DNA from: Curtobacterium sp. VKM Ac-2865
GTDB lineage: Bacteria; Actinomycetota; Actinomycetes; Actinomycetales; Microbacteriaceae
NCBI RefSeq assembly: GCF_015350905.1
Contig: NZ_JADKRZ010000007.1
Span: 155,343-219,342, forward strand
Direction of reading: 5' to 3'
Length of the DNA stretch: 64,000 nt
Shown here: positions 46,214 through 57,969 of the stretch, one piece after another
How the letters are laid out: each line of letters opens with the position of its first letter
Numbering within the stretch: position 1 is the first letter of the stretch
Program-made: the position numbers and the translations under genes
Notes under the pieces: model-generated
Database searches by the model: none
The model's input: only the letters and a program-made list of their open reading frames with translations
What the model was told of the DNA's origin: nothing

Positions 46214-48748
46214 TCAGTACGGGCTCACGAGCTCGCCGTCCTCGACCTTCAGGTACTCGTACACGTCGAAGGTGTCCTCGCCGTGGGTGCGCTCCCCGGA
46301 GTACGTCGTGTAGTCGTACGCGACGACGCCGTCCGACGTGCTCGTCACCTGCACACTGCCGGACCCCGACCCGACCACGCGCAGCTCGGGCTGCTTCGTG
46401 ACCTGGTACTTGACAGCCCCCTCGGCGTCGTACGGGCCGTACCAGGGGCAGCCGCGGAGCGCGTCGACACTGGTCTTCGCCGCACATGCAGAGATCGCGT
46501 CGCTGACGAACGCCTGGGCGTCCTTCGTCAGCTTCTTCGTCGGCGTCGCGGTGAACGTGGCGTACCCGCTGCCCGACGCCCCGACCGACACCGTCTTCGT
46601 GCCGCCGGTGAAGTACTCCGACCCGCCGACCTCGACCGTGTACGACCCCGGGTAGGCGAGCGAGCGGAAGGCGCCGTCGCGGATGGTCCCGACCCGCTTG
46701 CCGCCGACCGTCACCGGGGCGCCCTCGAGCGTGGGGACGGCCGAGACGGACACGCTCTCGGCCAGTGGCGTGGTCACCCGCCACTCGTCCTTGACGAGCC
46801 AGCTCGTCCCGGTACGCCGCAGCTCGACCTGCCCCGATCGGTTCTTGCCGCCCTGCGTGTAGCTGACGACCGCAAGGGCCTGGTCACCCGTCGTCGTGAC
46901 GCGTCCGACCCGGACGTTCCGCGGCCGGTCCTCGGCACTGCGCAGCACAGGGCCGGCGAGCATCGGCGCGTCGTCCGGCAGCTCGCTCATCCGCTCGGCC
47001 GTGGCGGCGTCACCAGCGGCGATCGCGTCCACGTAGCTCCGGACGGTCGGCGCCGGCCCCCACACGTTCGAGCGCAGGAGCCCGGTCGTGACCGCACCGG
47101 CCACCACGACGACCACGACCGCGCCGGCGGCGACCAGGGAGCGGACGAGCACCCGCTTCGTCCGCGGGGACATCGGCGGAACGGCGCTCGCCGCGTCCGC
47201 CCCGATGAACGGCGCGGGAGCACCGACGGCGGCGCCCTGCACCCACGACGGCGCATCGGCGCGATCAGGTGCAGCGGCCCATGCCGGCGCAGCGGCATCC
47301 GACGGCACAGCGGCATCCGACGGCACAGCGGAACCCGACGGCACAGCGGCACCAGCGCCCGCAGCGGGCGCGGGACCGACGCCAGCACCCCACGCGGGCA
47401 CCGGCCGCGGGTCGGAACCGACGAGTCGCGCGGTCACCAGCAGCACGCGGCCGCCGAGCCGGGGGAGCAGGAGCGGTGCGAGGTACCGGGCGACCACCTC
47501 GATCGCCGCACCCCAGAGTGCGAACACGACCGGTGTCCACGGGGCGACCCCGACGGAGCCCGCACCGCTGACCGCCCGCGCACCGGAGACGTCGTACGAC
47601 ACCACGGCCGTGCCGAGCACGAAGACGACCAGCCCGACGAGGAGCCAGGCGGCGGGGGAGACGACCCAGTCCAGCGTGGTGCGGGCCCGGTCGTTCCGCC
47701 GGACGGCGAGTGCCAGGCCGGCAGCGACCGCGGTGAGCACGACGAGCAGGACGACGAGCCACAGCCACCCGGACGCGTCGAACACCGAGACGGTCCCGGA
47801 CGCGTTCCCGAAGCCGGACACGCCGAGGCCGCCGAGGAACCCGAGCGACACGACGGCCAGGCCGACGTTGCCGACGAGGAGCGGCAGCGCCGCACCCCAG
47901 CTGGGCTGGGCCACGAGGGCGACCACCGTGACGACGACCGCCACGAGGACGACGAGCATCCCGACCTGGGTCACGGCGACCCGCAGGGTGCCGAGGGCAC
48001 GGGCGGTCCACACGCTGCTGCGCCCGAGCATCGACGGGCGGGCGAGGAGCGCGGCGAGTGCCCCGACGACGAAGGCGCCGAGGACGCTGCCGACCCCGAC
48101 GGCGTGCACGGCGCTGATCGTCGCGCCGGTGCCACGGGGGAACCGGATCGCCAGGGCCAGTGCGGCGAGCGAGGTGAAAGCGGTCAGCACGAGCCCGGTG
48201 ACCGCCGAGGTCAGGAGCAGCTGTGGGAGCGCGAGGGCCCTGGACCGCAGGCGTCGGGTGAGGACGACCGCCAGGACGACCTGCGCGGCGAGGACGAGTG
48301 CCGGCACCACGCCGAGCGACGCCGCACCGGCGACGCCGATCAGCGGCACCGAGCCGGAGCCGTGGAGCCGCCCGAGGTCGGCGAGCGCCACGAGCTGCGC
48401 CGGGGCACCGAGGAGCACGCTGATGCCGGACAGCAGGCTCTGCAGGTCAGGCGTCGCGGAGCCGACCGCGCCGGGACCGTCGTCGAGCGACCCCGGACCG
48501 AGCGACGCGCTCCCCGAGCCGCTGACACCGACCGCGACCACGGTGAGCAGGAGTGAGAGCGCGGCGACGACGTAGGCGGCGACCCACGCCGAGGCACCGG
48601 CGGTCACCGCGACCAGCCAGTCGCGACCACTGACCGACCGCAGCAGCCGCCCGAACGGGTCCGGCTCGCGCTGGGCGCCTGGGCTGGAGGCGCCTGGTGA
48701 CGGCGTCGGGCTCGGGTCGCTCGGGGGGACGGACGGGATGTCGCTCAC
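46214..48748 (-). CDS. large multi-pass membrane protein with extracytoplasmic TcaA-like C-terminal region
   Basis: This 844-residue protein has a Pro/Ser-rich start and about eleven hydrophobic segments (residues 40-430). A low-complexity Ala/Pro/Ser linker follows, with repeated AVPSDA units. One more membrane helix (about 535-557, VRSLVAAGAVVVVVVAGAV) precedes an extracytoplasmic region of about 280 residues. That region has VRSYVDAIAAGDAATAERM, PVTVGGKRVGTIRDG and YPGSYTVEVGGSEYF, which recall TcaA/YvbJ-type repeats. The start is uncertain: GTG at 48746-48748 has GGAGAGG upstream, while an in-frame GTG at 48814 has TATGCT 7 nt before it. Function unknown. Confidence 0.75.
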   Translation of the reverse strand: MSDIPSVPPSDPSPTPSPGASSPGAQREPDPFGRLLRSVSGRDWLVAVTAGASAWVAAYVVAALSLLLTVVAVGVSGSGSASLGPGSLDDGPGAVGSATPDLQSLLSGISVLLGAPAQLVALADLGRLHGSGSVPLIGVAGAASLGVVPALVLAAQVVLAVVLTRRLRSRALALPQLLLTSAVTGLVLTAFTSLAALALAIRFPRGTGATISAVHAVGVGSVLGAFVVGALAALLARPSMLGRSSVWTARALGTLRVAVTQVGMLVVLVAVVVTVVALVAQPSWGAALPLLVGNVGLAVVSLGFLGGLGVSGFGNASGTVSVFDASGWLWLVVLLVVLTAVAAGLALAVRRNDRARTTLDWVVSPAAWLLVGLVVFVLGTAVVSYDVSGARAVSGAGSVGVAPWTPVVFALWGAAIEVVARYLAPLLLPRLGGRVLLVTARLVGSDPRPVPAWGAGVGPAPAAGAGAAVPSGSAVPSDAAVPSDAAAPAWAAAPDRADAPSWVQGAAVGAPAPFIGADAASAVPPMSPRTKRVLVRSLVAAGAVVVVVVAGAVTTGLLRSNVWGPAPTVRSYVDAIAAGDAATAERMSELPDDAPMLAGPVLRSAEDRPRNVRVGRVTTTGDQALAVVSYTQGGKNRSGQVELRRTGTSWLVKDEWRVTTPLAESVSVSAVPTLEGAPVTVGGKRVGTIRDGAFRSLAYPGSYTVEVGGSEYFTGGTKTVSVGASGSGYATFTATPTKKLTKDAQAFVSDAISACAAKTSVDALRGCPWYGPYDAEGAVKYQVTKQPELRVVGSGSGSVQVTSTSDGVVAYDYTTYSGERTHGEDTFDVYEYLKVEDGELVSPY
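47291..47344. repeat. 18-bp tandem repeat inside the large membrane protein gene
   Basis: AGCGGCATCCGACGGCAC occurs twice exactly (47291-47308, 47309-47326) and once with two changes (47327-47344). It encodes an in-frame six-residue repeat (AVPSDA-like) in the linker before the last membrane helix. Copy number may differ between strains without breaking the frame. Confidence 0.75.
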
Positions 48749-48872
48749 GGCGGGGGTCCTCTCCGGCCGGGCGGCCGCGTGCCACCCCTCGGGCACGCTG
48801 TGTCCCCCCGACACGAACGGCAGCATATCGGCATCCCGCGGATCCACCGGGAGCGGGCTGTCGGCGCGCTGG

Positions 48873-48878
48873 TAGTTT
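48873..48878 (+). promoter_or_regulatory. -10 element (TAGTTT), leaderless start of otsA
   Basis: TAGTTT lies 7 nt before the GTG at 48886. It is divergent from TATGCT (48822-48827, minus strand), the probable -10 of the large membrane protein gene. Confidence 0.55.
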
Positions 48879-48885
48879 CGGTGGC

Positions 48886-50478
48886 GTGTCAGCTCCGCAT
48901 CCTTCGTCCACCAAGTACTCCTTCGTCGTCGCCAGCAACCGTCTCCCCGTGGACCGTGTCGTCGACGAGGACGGCAACGAGGGCTGGCGGCACTCTCCCG
49001 GCGGCCTCGTCACCGCGCTCGAACCGGTGATGCGCGCCAACGACGGCGCCTGGGTCGGCTGGGTCGGTCAGCCCGACGTCGAGGTCGAGCCCTTCGACAA
49101 CGAGGGCATCCACATCGTCCCGGTCCCGCTCAGCGCGAGCGACGTGCAGGACTACTACGAGGGCTTCAGCAACGACACCCTCTGGCCGCTGTACCACGAC
49201 GTCATCGAGCACCCGAGCTACCACCGCGACTGGTGGAACGCGTACAAGAGCGTGAACAAGCGCTTCGCGGAGCAGATCGCCGACATCGTCGAGCAGGACG
49301 GCATCGTCTGGGTGCAGGACTACCAGCTGCAGCTCGTGCCGGCCCTGCTGCGGGCGCTCCGCCCCGACGTCACGATCGGGTTCTTCAACCACATCCCGTT
49401 CCCACCGGTCGGCATCTACGCGCAGCTGCCGTGGCGCGCCCAGATCCTCGACGGCCTGCTCGGCGCCGACGTGATCGGGTTCCAGCGGCAGGACGACGCC
49501 AGCGACTTCCTGCGTGCGGTCCGGCACATCAAGGGCTACACGACCAAGGGCACGACGATCGACGTCCCCGTGGACGACCCGGCGGCACCCAGGAGCCGCA
49601 AGGGCATCACCGTGCGCCACGTCGAGGCCCGGCACTTCCCGATCTCGATCGACGCCGAGAGCTTCGAGGACATCGCCAGGAAGCCCGAGGTGCAGGAGCG
49701 CGCCCGCGAGATCCGCGCCGGCCTCGGCAACCCGAAGACCGTGCTGCTCGGGGTCGACCGGCTCGACTACACCAAGGGCATCCGGCACCGCATCAAGGCG
49801 TTCGGCGAGCTCATCGAGGACGGCCGCATCCGGGTCGAGGACGCCACGCTCGTGCAGGTCGCGAGCCCGAGCCGCGAGCGCGTCGACACGTACCGCACGC
49901 TGCGCGACGAGATCGAGCTGAGCGTCGGCCGCATCAACGGCGACCTCGGCACGATCGGCCACCAGCCGATCTCGTACCTGCACCACGGCTACCCGCGCGA
50001 GGAGATGGTCGCGCTCTACCTGGCGGCCGACATCATGCTCGTCACCGCACTGCGCGACGGCATGAACCTCGTCGCCAAGGAGTACGTCGCCACGCGCTTC
50101 GACAACGACGGCGTCCTGATCCTCTCCGAGTTCGCCGGCGCCGCCGACGAGCTCAAGCAGGCGGTCATCATCAACCCGCACGACATCGGCGCCATGAAGG
50201 ACGCCATCGAGCGGGCCATCGAGATGCCCCGCCGCGAGCGCTCCACCCGCATGCGCGCGCTCCGAAAGCGCGTCCGCGACAACGACGTGGCGCGCTGGTC
50301 GCGCTCGTTCCTCGAGGCGCTCGACCGCCACGCCCCGCGCAACGCGCGGATCGACGCGTCGGCGACGGAGCCGGCCGACCGCCACCGCGAGGCCCAGACC
50401 GACGGCATGTCGATCTTCGACCAGGACGCCCAGAAGGCGCGTGCAGCAGAGGACACCCGGGAGGCCCGTGATGCGTGA
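48886..50478 (+). CDS. otsA: trehalose-6-phosphate synthase
   Basis: OtsA joins UDP-glucose and glucose-6-phosphate to make trehalose-6-phosphate, for osmotic and desiccation protection. The 530-residue GT20 protein begins with a Ser-rich stretch. FVVASNRLPVDR, SPGGLVTALEPVM, WVQDYQLQLVPALLR, GFFNHIPFPP, GVDRLDYTKGIRHRIKAF and LRDGMNLVAKEYVA follow; all are hallmark segments. The C-terminal 40 residues are a charged extension. The GTG start is set by the -10 element 7 nt upstream. otsB overlaps its last codons. Confidence 0.95.
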   Translation: MSAPHPSSTKYSFVVASNRLPVDRVVDEDGNEGWRHSPGGLVTALEPVMRANDGAWVGWVGQPDVEVEPFDNEGIHIVPVPLSASDVQDYYEGFSNDTLWPLYHDVIEHPSYHRDWWNAYKSVNKRFAEQIADIVEQDGIVWVQDYQLQLVPALLRALRPDVTIGFFNHIPFPPVGIYAQLPWRAQILDGLLGADVIGFQRQDDASDFLRAVRHIKGYTTKGTTIDVPVDDPAAPRSRKGITVRHVEARHFPISIDAESFEDIARKPEVQERAREIRAGLGNPKTVLLGVDRLDYTKGIRHRIKAFGELIEDGRIRVEDATLVQVASPSRERVDTYRTLRDEIELSVGRINGDLGTIGHQPISYLHHGYPREEMVALYLAADIMLVTALRDGMNLVAKEYVATRFDNDGVLILSEFAGAADELKQAVIINPHDIGAMKDAIERAIEMPRRERSTRMRALRKRVRDNDVARWSRSFLEALDRHAPRNARIDASATEPADRHREAQTDGMSIFDQDAQKARAAEDTREARDA

Positions 50479-51268
50479 CGAGACCACGAACGACGACCAG
50501 AGCACGGCTCCGGGGCTCGACACGGCCCTCGCGGACCTGGCGGCGGTCGACACGCTGCTGGTCGCCCTCGACTTCGACGGCACCCTGGCGCCCTTCGCGG
50601 ACGACCCCGGCCACGTCGGCGCACTGCCCGGCAGCTGGGCCGCCGTGCTCACCCTGCAGCGGGCGAAGGGCACCGAGGTGGTGCTCGTCTCCGGGCGACC
50701 GCTCGACAGCCTCGCCGCGGTGACGCAGGCGCCGGCGGACATGGCGCTCGTCGGCTCGCACGGTGTCGAGTGGCGGGTGGACGGCCACGCCGAGGCCGCC
50801 CTCACCGACGACGAGCAGCAGCGGGTCGCCCGGGTCGGTGCCGCGCTCGACGCGGTCGGCGAGCGGTTCCCCGGTGTCGTCATCGAGCACAAGCCCGCCG
50901 GGCACGGCGTGCACACGCGCCGGGTCAGCGCCGAGGTCGCCGCTGAGGTGAACGCCGCGGCGAGTGCGGCGGCGCACGAGGCCGACGCCGACGTGCTCGA
51001 GCGCGGCGGCAAGGACATCCTCGAGTTCGCCGTGCGGCACGTGACGAAGGGCGACGCGATCGCCCGGCTCCGTGACCTCCGCGGGTCGGACGCCGTGTTC
51101 TTCGCGGGCGACGACGTCACCGACGAGGACGCCTTCCGCGTGCTCGGGGACGGCGACGTCGGCGTGAAGGTGGGGGAGGGCGACACGCTCGCCGGTTTCC
51201 GCGTCGCCGACCCGGCGGCCCTGACCGACGTCCTGAAGCAGCTCGCCAGGCTGCGTGCGGTGCGCTGA
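50471..51268 (+). CDS. otsB: trehalose-6-phosphate phosphatase
   Basis: OtsB dephosphorylates trehalose-6-phosphate to trehalose. The 265-residue HAD-superfamily protein has motif I LVALDFDGTLAP (nucleophile Asp), motif II VVLVSGRP and the cap segment LVGSHGVEWR. Motif III Lys is in RHVTKGDAIARL and motif IV is FFAGDDVTDEDAF. The start ATG at 50471 lies inside the end of otsA, with GGGAGG 7 nt upstream, so the pair is coupled. A GTG at 50468 is a possible alternative. Confidence 0.94.
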   Translation: MRDETTNDDQSTAPGLDTALADLAAVDTLLVALDFDGTLAPFADDPGHVGALPGSWAAVLTLQRAKGTEVVLVSGRPLDSLAAVTQAPADMALVGSHGVEWRVDGHAEAALTDDEQQRVARVGAALDAVGERFPGVVIEHKPAGHGVHTRRVSAEVAAEVNAAASAAAHEADADVLERGGKDILEFAVRHVTKGDAIARLRDLRGSDAVFFAGDDVTDEDAFRVLGDGDVGVKVGEGDTLAGFRVADPAALTDVLKQLARLRAVR

Positions 51269-51348
51269 CCAGGCCGAGCCGAGCCTCCCGGCCCTCCCTC
51301 GTAACATGCGGATGCATGGACGTGCGTCGCTGGTATCCCAATTCGTCC

Positions 51349-51354
51349 TAGACT
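51349..51354 (+). promoter_or_regulatory. -10 element (TAGACT), leaderless start of ilvD
   Basis: TAGACT is 6 nt before the ATG at 51361. No leader peptide or attenuator fits here, so the ilv operon is probably not controlled by a 5' leader at this point. Confidence 0.6.
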
Positions 51355-51360
51355 CAGCGC

Positions 51361-53055
51361 ATGCCTGACATCGACGTGAAGCCGCGGAGCCGGGTCGTCA
51401 CCGACGGGATCGAAGCAACCACCTCGCGTGGCATGCTGCGGGCCGTCGGGATGGGCGACGAGGACTGGGAGAAGCCGCAGATCGGCATCGCCTCGTCCTG
51501 GAACGAGATCACCCCGTGCAACCTGTCCCTCGACCGACTCGCCCAGGGCGCCAAGGAAGGCGTCCACGGCGGTGGCGGCTACCCGCTGCAGTTCGGCACC
51601 ATCTCCGTCTCGGACGGCATCTCGATGGGGCACGAGGGCATGCACTTCTCGCTCGTCTCGCGTGAGGTCATCGCGGACAGCGTCGAGACCGTCGTCAACG
51701 CCGAGCGCCTCGACGGCACCGTGCTGCTCGCCGGCTGCGACAAGTCGCTGCCGGGCATGCTCATGGCCGCCGCGCGCCTCGACCTGGCGAGCGTCTTCCT
51801 CTACGCCGGCTCGGTCATGCCGGGCTACGTCAAGCAGGCCGACGGCTCGATGAAGGAAGTCACGATCATCGACTCCTTCGAGGGCGTCGGGGCCTGCAAG
51901 GCCGGCACCATGAGCGAAGAAGAGCTCAAGAAGATCGAGTGCGCGATCGTCCCGGGCGAGGGTGCTTGCGGCGGCATGTACACGGCCAACACGATGGCGT
52001 CCGTGGCCGAGGCCCTCGGCATGTCGCTGCCCGGCTCGGCCGCGCCGCCCAGCGCCGACCGCCGTCGTGACTACTACGCGCACCGTTCCGGCGAGGCCGT
52101 CGTGAACATGCTCCGGCTCGGCATCACCGCGCGCCAGATCCTGACGAAGGAGGCCTTCGAGAACGCCATCGCCGTCGCCATGGCCCTCGGAGGCTCGACC
52201 AACGTCGTGCTGCACCTGCTCGCGATCGCGCACGAGGCCGAGGTCGACCTCAGCCTCGACGACTTCAACCGCATCGGCTCGAAGGTCCCGCACCTGGCCG
52301 ACATGAAGCCGTTCGGCAAGTACGTCATGCTCGACGTGGACCGCAACGGCGGCATCCCGGTGATCATGAAGGCGCTGCTCGACGCCGGCCTGCTGCACGG
52401 CGAGTGCATGACCGTGACGGGGAAGACCGTCGCGGAGAACCTCGCCGAGATCGACCCGCCAGAGCTCGACGGCAAGGTCTTCCGCAAGCTCGACGACCCG
52501 ATCCACGCCACCGGCGGCCTGACGATCCTGCAGGGCTCGTTCGCTCCCGAGGGTGCCGTCGTGAAGACCGCCGGCTTCGACGCCGAGGTCTTCGAGGGCC
52601 CCGCGCGGGTGTTCGACCGCGAGCGCTCCGCCATGGACGCCCTGACCGAGGGCCGGATCCACAAGGGCGACGTCGTCGTCATCCGCTACGAGGGCCCGAA
52701 GGGTGGCCCCGGCATGCGCGAGATGCTCGCCATCACGGCGGCCATCAAGGGCGCCGGCCTCGGCAAGGATGTACTACTCTTGACCGACGGTCGATTCTCA
52801 GGCGGCACAACCGGCCTCTGCATCGGCCACATCGCACCGGAGGCAGTGGACGCAGGTCCAGTCGCCTTCGTGCGCGATGGCGACCGCATCCGTGTCGACA
52901 TCGCGGCTCGGACGCTCGACCTACTGGTCGACGCCGCCGAGCTGGAGGCCCGCCGCGACGGCTGGGCGCCGCTGCCCCCGCGCTACACCCGCGGAGTCCT
53001 CGCGAAGTACGCCAAGCTCGTCCAGTCCGCCGCCAAGGGCGCGGTCACGGGCTAG
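51361..53055 (+). CDS. ilvD: dihydroxy-acid dehydratase
   Basis: IlvD dehydrates dihydroxy-isovalerate and dihydroxy-methylvalerate, the third step of valine/isoleucine synthesis. The 564-residue protein has all three cluster cysteines: Cys53 in ITPCNLSLD, Cys126 in [11 protein letters not shown], and Cys203 in [15 protein letters not shown]. The late active-site motif [11 protein letters not shown] is also present. It heads an ilvD-ilvB-ilvN-ilvC row. Codons about 470-521 use many third-position A/T codons (GTA, CTA, CGA, TCA, ACA, GCA) that the rest of the gene avoids, with no change in the protein motif. Confidence 0.96.
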   Translation: MPDIDVKPRSRVVTDGIEATTSRGMLRAVGMGDEDWEKPQIGIASSWNEITPCNLSLDRLAQGAKEGVHGGGGYPLQFGTISVSDGISMGHEGMHFSLVSREVIADSVETVVNAERLDGTVLLAGCDKSLPGMLMAAARLDLASVFLYAGSVMPGYVKQADGSMKEVTIIDSFEGVGACKAGTMSEEELKKIECAIVPGEGACGGMYTANTMASVAEALGMSLPGSAAPPSADRRRDYYAHRSGEAVVNMLRLGITARQILTKEAFENAIAVAMALGGSTNVVLHLLAIAHEAEVDLSLDDFNRIGSKVPHLADMKPFGKYVMLDVDRNGGIPVIMKALLDAGLLHGECMTVTGKTVAENLAEIDPPELDGKVFRKLDDPIHATGGLTILQGSFAPEGAVVKTAGFDAEVFEGPARVFDRERSAMDALTEGRIHKGDVVVIRYEGPKGGPGMREMLAITAAIKGAGLGKDVLLLTDGRFSGGTTGLCIGHIAPEAVDAGPVAFVRDGDRIRVDIAARTLDLLVDAAELEARRDGWAPLPPRYTRGVLAKYAKLVQSAAKGAVTG

Positions 53056-53101
53056 CGTCGACACCCGCATCATCGCCACCTCTCCAGGCAGGAACCCGCA
53101 C

Positions 53102-54921
53102 ATGCCCACGGAAGCAACACCGTTGTCCGCGGCCACCGGAGCGCGACGCACGCCGGAGGTCCTCACCGGCTCGGGAGCCGTCCTGCGGTCCCTCGAGCAC
53201 CTCGGGATCACCGACGTCTTCGGGCTGCCCGGCGGCGCGATCATCCCGTTCTACGACGAGCTCATGGCGTCGAAGACGATCCGCCACATCCTGGTCCGGC
53301 ACGAACAGGGCGCCGGTCACGCCGCCGAGGGCTACGCGTCCTCGTCCGGCAAGGTCGGCGTCGCGATCGCCACGTCCGGCCCCGGGGCGACGAACCTCGT
53401 CACCGCGATCGCCGACGCCTACATGGACTCGGTGCCGTTCATCGCGATCACCGGCCAGGTGTTCTCGACGCTGATGGGCACCGACGCGTTCCAGGAGGCC
53501 GACATCGTCGGCATCACGATGCCGATCACGAAGCACTCGTTCCTGGTGACGAAGCCGGAGGACGTCCCCGCGACGATCGCGGCGGCCTACCAGATCGCGA
53601 CGACGGGCCGACCCGGTCCGGTGCTCGTCGACATCACCAAGGACGCCCAGCAGAAGTCCGCACCGTACGTCTGGCCGCCCAAGGTCGACCTGCCCGGCTA
53701 CCGTCCGGTCACCAAGGCGCACGGCAAGCAGATCACCGCCGCGGCCCAGCTGCTCGCGGCGTCGTCCCGCCCGGTGCTCTACGTCGGTGGCGGCGTCATC
53801 CGCTCCGGTGCCTCGAAGGAGCTCCTGGCGTTCGCCGAGGTCACCGGCGCGCCCGTCGTGACCACGCTGATGGCGCGCGGCGCGTTCCCGGACTCGCACG
53901 CCCAGCACCTCGGCATGCCGGGGATGCACGGCACCGTGCCGGCTGTGCTCGGGCTGCAGGAGAGCGACCTCATCATCGCGCTCGGCGCCCGCTTCGACGA
54001 CCGCGTCACGGGGAAGGTCGACGACTTCGCGCCCGGCGCCAAGGTCGTCCACGTCGACATCGACCCCGCCGAGATCTCGAAGATCCGGTACGCGGACGTC
54101 CCGATCGTCGGCGACGCGAAAGAGGTCCTGGTCGACCTCACCGCGGCCTGGGCCGACGTGCCGCTCGACGACCGTGCCGCCACGACGGACTGGTGGGCGC
54201 ACCTCGAGCAGCTGCGCACCGACTTCCCGCTCGGCTACACCGAACCGACCGACGGGCTCCTCGCCCCGCAGGCGATCATCAAGCGGATCGGTGAGATGAC
54301 CGGACCCGAGGGCGTCTTCGCCTCCGGCGTCGGCCAGCACCAGATGTGGTCGGCGCAGTTCATCCAGTACGAACGCCCGAACGCCTGGCTCAACTCCGGT
54401 GGCGCCGGCACCATGGGCTACTCGGTCCCCGCCGCGATGGGGGCCAAGGTGGCCCAGCCCGACCGGGTCGTCTGGGCGATCGACGGCGATGGCTGCTTCC
54501 AGATGACCAACCAGGAACTCGCGACCTGTGTCATCAACGACATCCCGATCAAGGTCGCGATCATCAACAACTCGTCGCTCGGCATGGTGCGGCAGTGGCA
54601 GACGCTGTTCTACGACGGACGCCACTCGTTCACCGACCTGCAGACGGGCCACGGCACCCGCCGCGTGCCGGACTTCGTGAAGCTCGCCGACGCCTACGGT
54701 GCCCTCGGCATCCGCGTCGAGAAGGCGGACGAGGTCGACGCCGCCATCCAGCTCGCGCTCGACACGAACGACCGCCCGGTCGTCATCGACTTCGTCGTCA
54801 GCCGCGACTCCATGGTGTGGCCGATGGTCCCGCAGGGCACCGGCAACTCCTCGATCGAGTACGCCCGCGAACTCGCCCCCACCTGGGACGACGAGGACGC
54901 CGACATGACGGGAGAACCCGC

Positions 54922-54925
<4 letters not shown>
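53102..54925 (+). CDS. ilvB: acetolactate synthase large subunit
   Basis: IlvB condenses pyruvate with pyruvate or 2-ketobutyrate, using TPP, FAD and Mg2+. The 607-residue protein has [15 protein letters not shown], the catalytic Glu in [34 protein letters not shown] and the TPP motif [14 protein letters not shown]. The start ATG at 53102, with CAGGAA upstream, yields a 20-residue pre-sequence typical of this family. It lies 46 bp after ilvD, and its stop overlaps ilvN as ATGA. Confidence 0.97.
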
Positions 54926-56494
<1,569 letters not shown>

Positions 56495-56522
56495 TCTTCT
56501 CGAGAACCACTCGACGACGAGG

Positions 56523-56549
56523 CGGCGGTGTGCACCGTGCACCGCCGCT
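56523..56549 (+). terminator. hairpin with TTCT tail after ilvC
   Basis: GCGGCGGTG (56523-56531) pairs with CACCGCCGC (56541-56549), followed by TTCTC. It closes the ilv operon. The remaining bases to 56716 show no gene; GATGAT at 56705-56710 is a weak -10 for mtlD. Confidence 0.65.
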
Positions 56550-56716
56550 TCTCGATGTGACCCGAACCACATGCAGCCCTTCTCCACCGCTCCCGCCGCC
56601 GCACACCGGCGTCCCTCCGCCCCTGCCCAGGGCGTCGAGCGACGCCGCTCGACCCCACCAGGCGGCCCGGTCGCCGTGTGGCAGGACCAGCCCGACCAGC
56701 ATGGGATGATCGTTCG

Positions 56717-57907
56717 ATGGCGGTGACGAAGCGAGCGGTCCACATCGGCGCCGGCAAGATCGGGCGCGGCTTCGTGGGCCAGTTCCTCGTGGCGAGCGGC
56801 TACGAACTGACGTTCGTCGACGTCGACGAACGGGTCGTGTCCGCCCTGAACGAAGCCGGCCGGTTCGTGGTCCACGAGGTCGGCGAGGCCCCGGTCGAGC
56901 ACGTCGTGCACGGCTTCCGGGCGCTCAGCAGCAAGTCCGACCGCGCGCGGGTCGTGCAGGCCATCGCCGAGGCGGACGTCGTCACCACCGCCGTCGGTGC
57001 CCGCACCCTGCCGCTCGTCGCCCCGATCATCGCCGAGGGCCTGGCGGCACGGCCGTCGGAGGCGGGGGCCGTCACGATCGTGGCGTGCGAGAACGCCTAC
57101 AACGCCACCGACTCGCTGCACGCCAGCATCCGACGTGCCCCGGTGCTCGAGGACCGTGTCGTCGCAGCGGTCTTCGCCAACTGCGCGATCGACCGCATCG
57201 TCCCCGACCAGTCCGGCGTGCTCGGGCAGCTCGGCGGCCTGGACGTCGTGCTCGAGCCCTTCTACGAGTGGGTCATCGAACGCACCCCGTTCGCCGGCAC
57301 CGACGCCGAGCCGCCCGCGATCGACGGCGTGACCTGGGTCGACGACCTCCAGCCGTTCGTCGAGCGGAAGCTCTACACGGTGAACACCGCCCACGCGACG
57401 GCCGCCTACCACGGCTACGTCCGCGGGATCCGGCTCATCCGCGAAGCCCTCGAGGACCCGACGGTGCGCGCCGCGGTCGACGGCGTCCTCGCGGAGACCA
57501 CCGAGCTCCTCGTCGCGAAACACGGCTTCGACCGTGCGGACCACGCCCGCTACGTCGCCGCGAACCTGTCCAGGATCGCGAACCCGCACCTGCCGGACAC
57601 CACGGCACGGGTCGGGCGGAACCCGCTCCGCAAGCTCGGCCGCCGCGAGCGCTTCATCGGTCCGGCCGCCCAGCTCGCCGAGCGCGGGATGCCCGTCGAG
57701 CACCTCGTCGGCGCGGTCCGCGTGGCACTCGCCTTCGACGACCAGGACGACCCCGAGTCGATCGAGCTGCACGCGCTGCTCCGCTCCGGCGCGACGGCGC
57801 ACGCCCTCACCGAGATCCTCACCGGACTCATGGAGAGCCACCCGCTGTTCCCGGCCGTGCGCGACGTCGTCGCCGAGGTCCTGCAGACCGAGGCAGCGGA
57901 CGTCTGA
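56717..57907 (+). CDS. mtlD: mannitol-1-phosphate 5-dehydrogenase
   Basis: MtlD oxidises mannitol-1-phosphate to fructose-6-phosphate with NAD. The 396-residue polyol dehydrogenase has AVHIGAGKIGRGFVG at residues 5-20, CENAYNATD and the catalytic Lys region RKLYTVNTAHATAAYHGY. No mannitol PTS gene is in the window, so the gene stands alone here; mannitol as a compatible solute is another possibility. Start ATG at 56717, following conserved MAVTKRAVHIGAGK. Confidence 0.93.
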   Translation: MAVTKRAVHIGAGKIGRGFVGQFLVASGYELTFVDVDERVVSALNEAGRFVVHEVGEAPVEHVVHGFRALSSKSDRARVVQAIAEADVVTTAVGARTLPLVAPIIAEGLAARPSEAGAVTIVACENAYNATDSLHASIRRAPVLEDRVVAAVFANCAIDRIVPDQSGVLGQLGGLDVVLEPFYEWVIERTPFAGTDAEPPAIDGVTWVDDLQPFVERKLYTVNTAHATAAYHGYVRGIRLIREALEDPTVRAAVDGVLAETTELLVAKHGFDRADHARYVAANLSRIANPHLPDTTARVGRNPLRKLGRRERFIGPAAQLAERGMPVEHLVGAVRVALAFDDQDDPESIELHALLRSGATAHALTEILTGLMESHPLFPAVRDVVAEVLQTEAADV

Positions 57908-57956
57908 CCCGTCCATCCGACGCCCCCGACGGTCCACGGCTGTCGTCGGCCTCTCG

Positions 57957-57962
57957 TAGGAT
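57957..57962 (+). promoter_or_regulatory. -10 element (TAGGAT), leaderless start of the small membrane gene pair
   Basis: TAGGAT lies 7 nt before the ATG at 57970, without a ribosome site. Confidence 0.55.
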
Positions 57963-57969
57963 CGAGGGC

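Noticed and set aside
51269..51360. Leader-peptide attenuator for the ilv operon
   Set aside because: No short frame rich in Val, Leu or Ile codons and no alternative hairpins; the -10 sits 6 nt before ilvD.
48889..52662. 1257-codon minus-strand open frame
   Set aside because: It mirrors otsA, otsB and ilvD, has no domain, and its composition is a reflection of the sense codons.
52877..53101. Upstream start for ilvB inside ilvD
   Set aside because: The extra residues are an Arg/Ser/Pro-rich shadow of ilvD; ATG 53102 gives the family's usual N-terminus.
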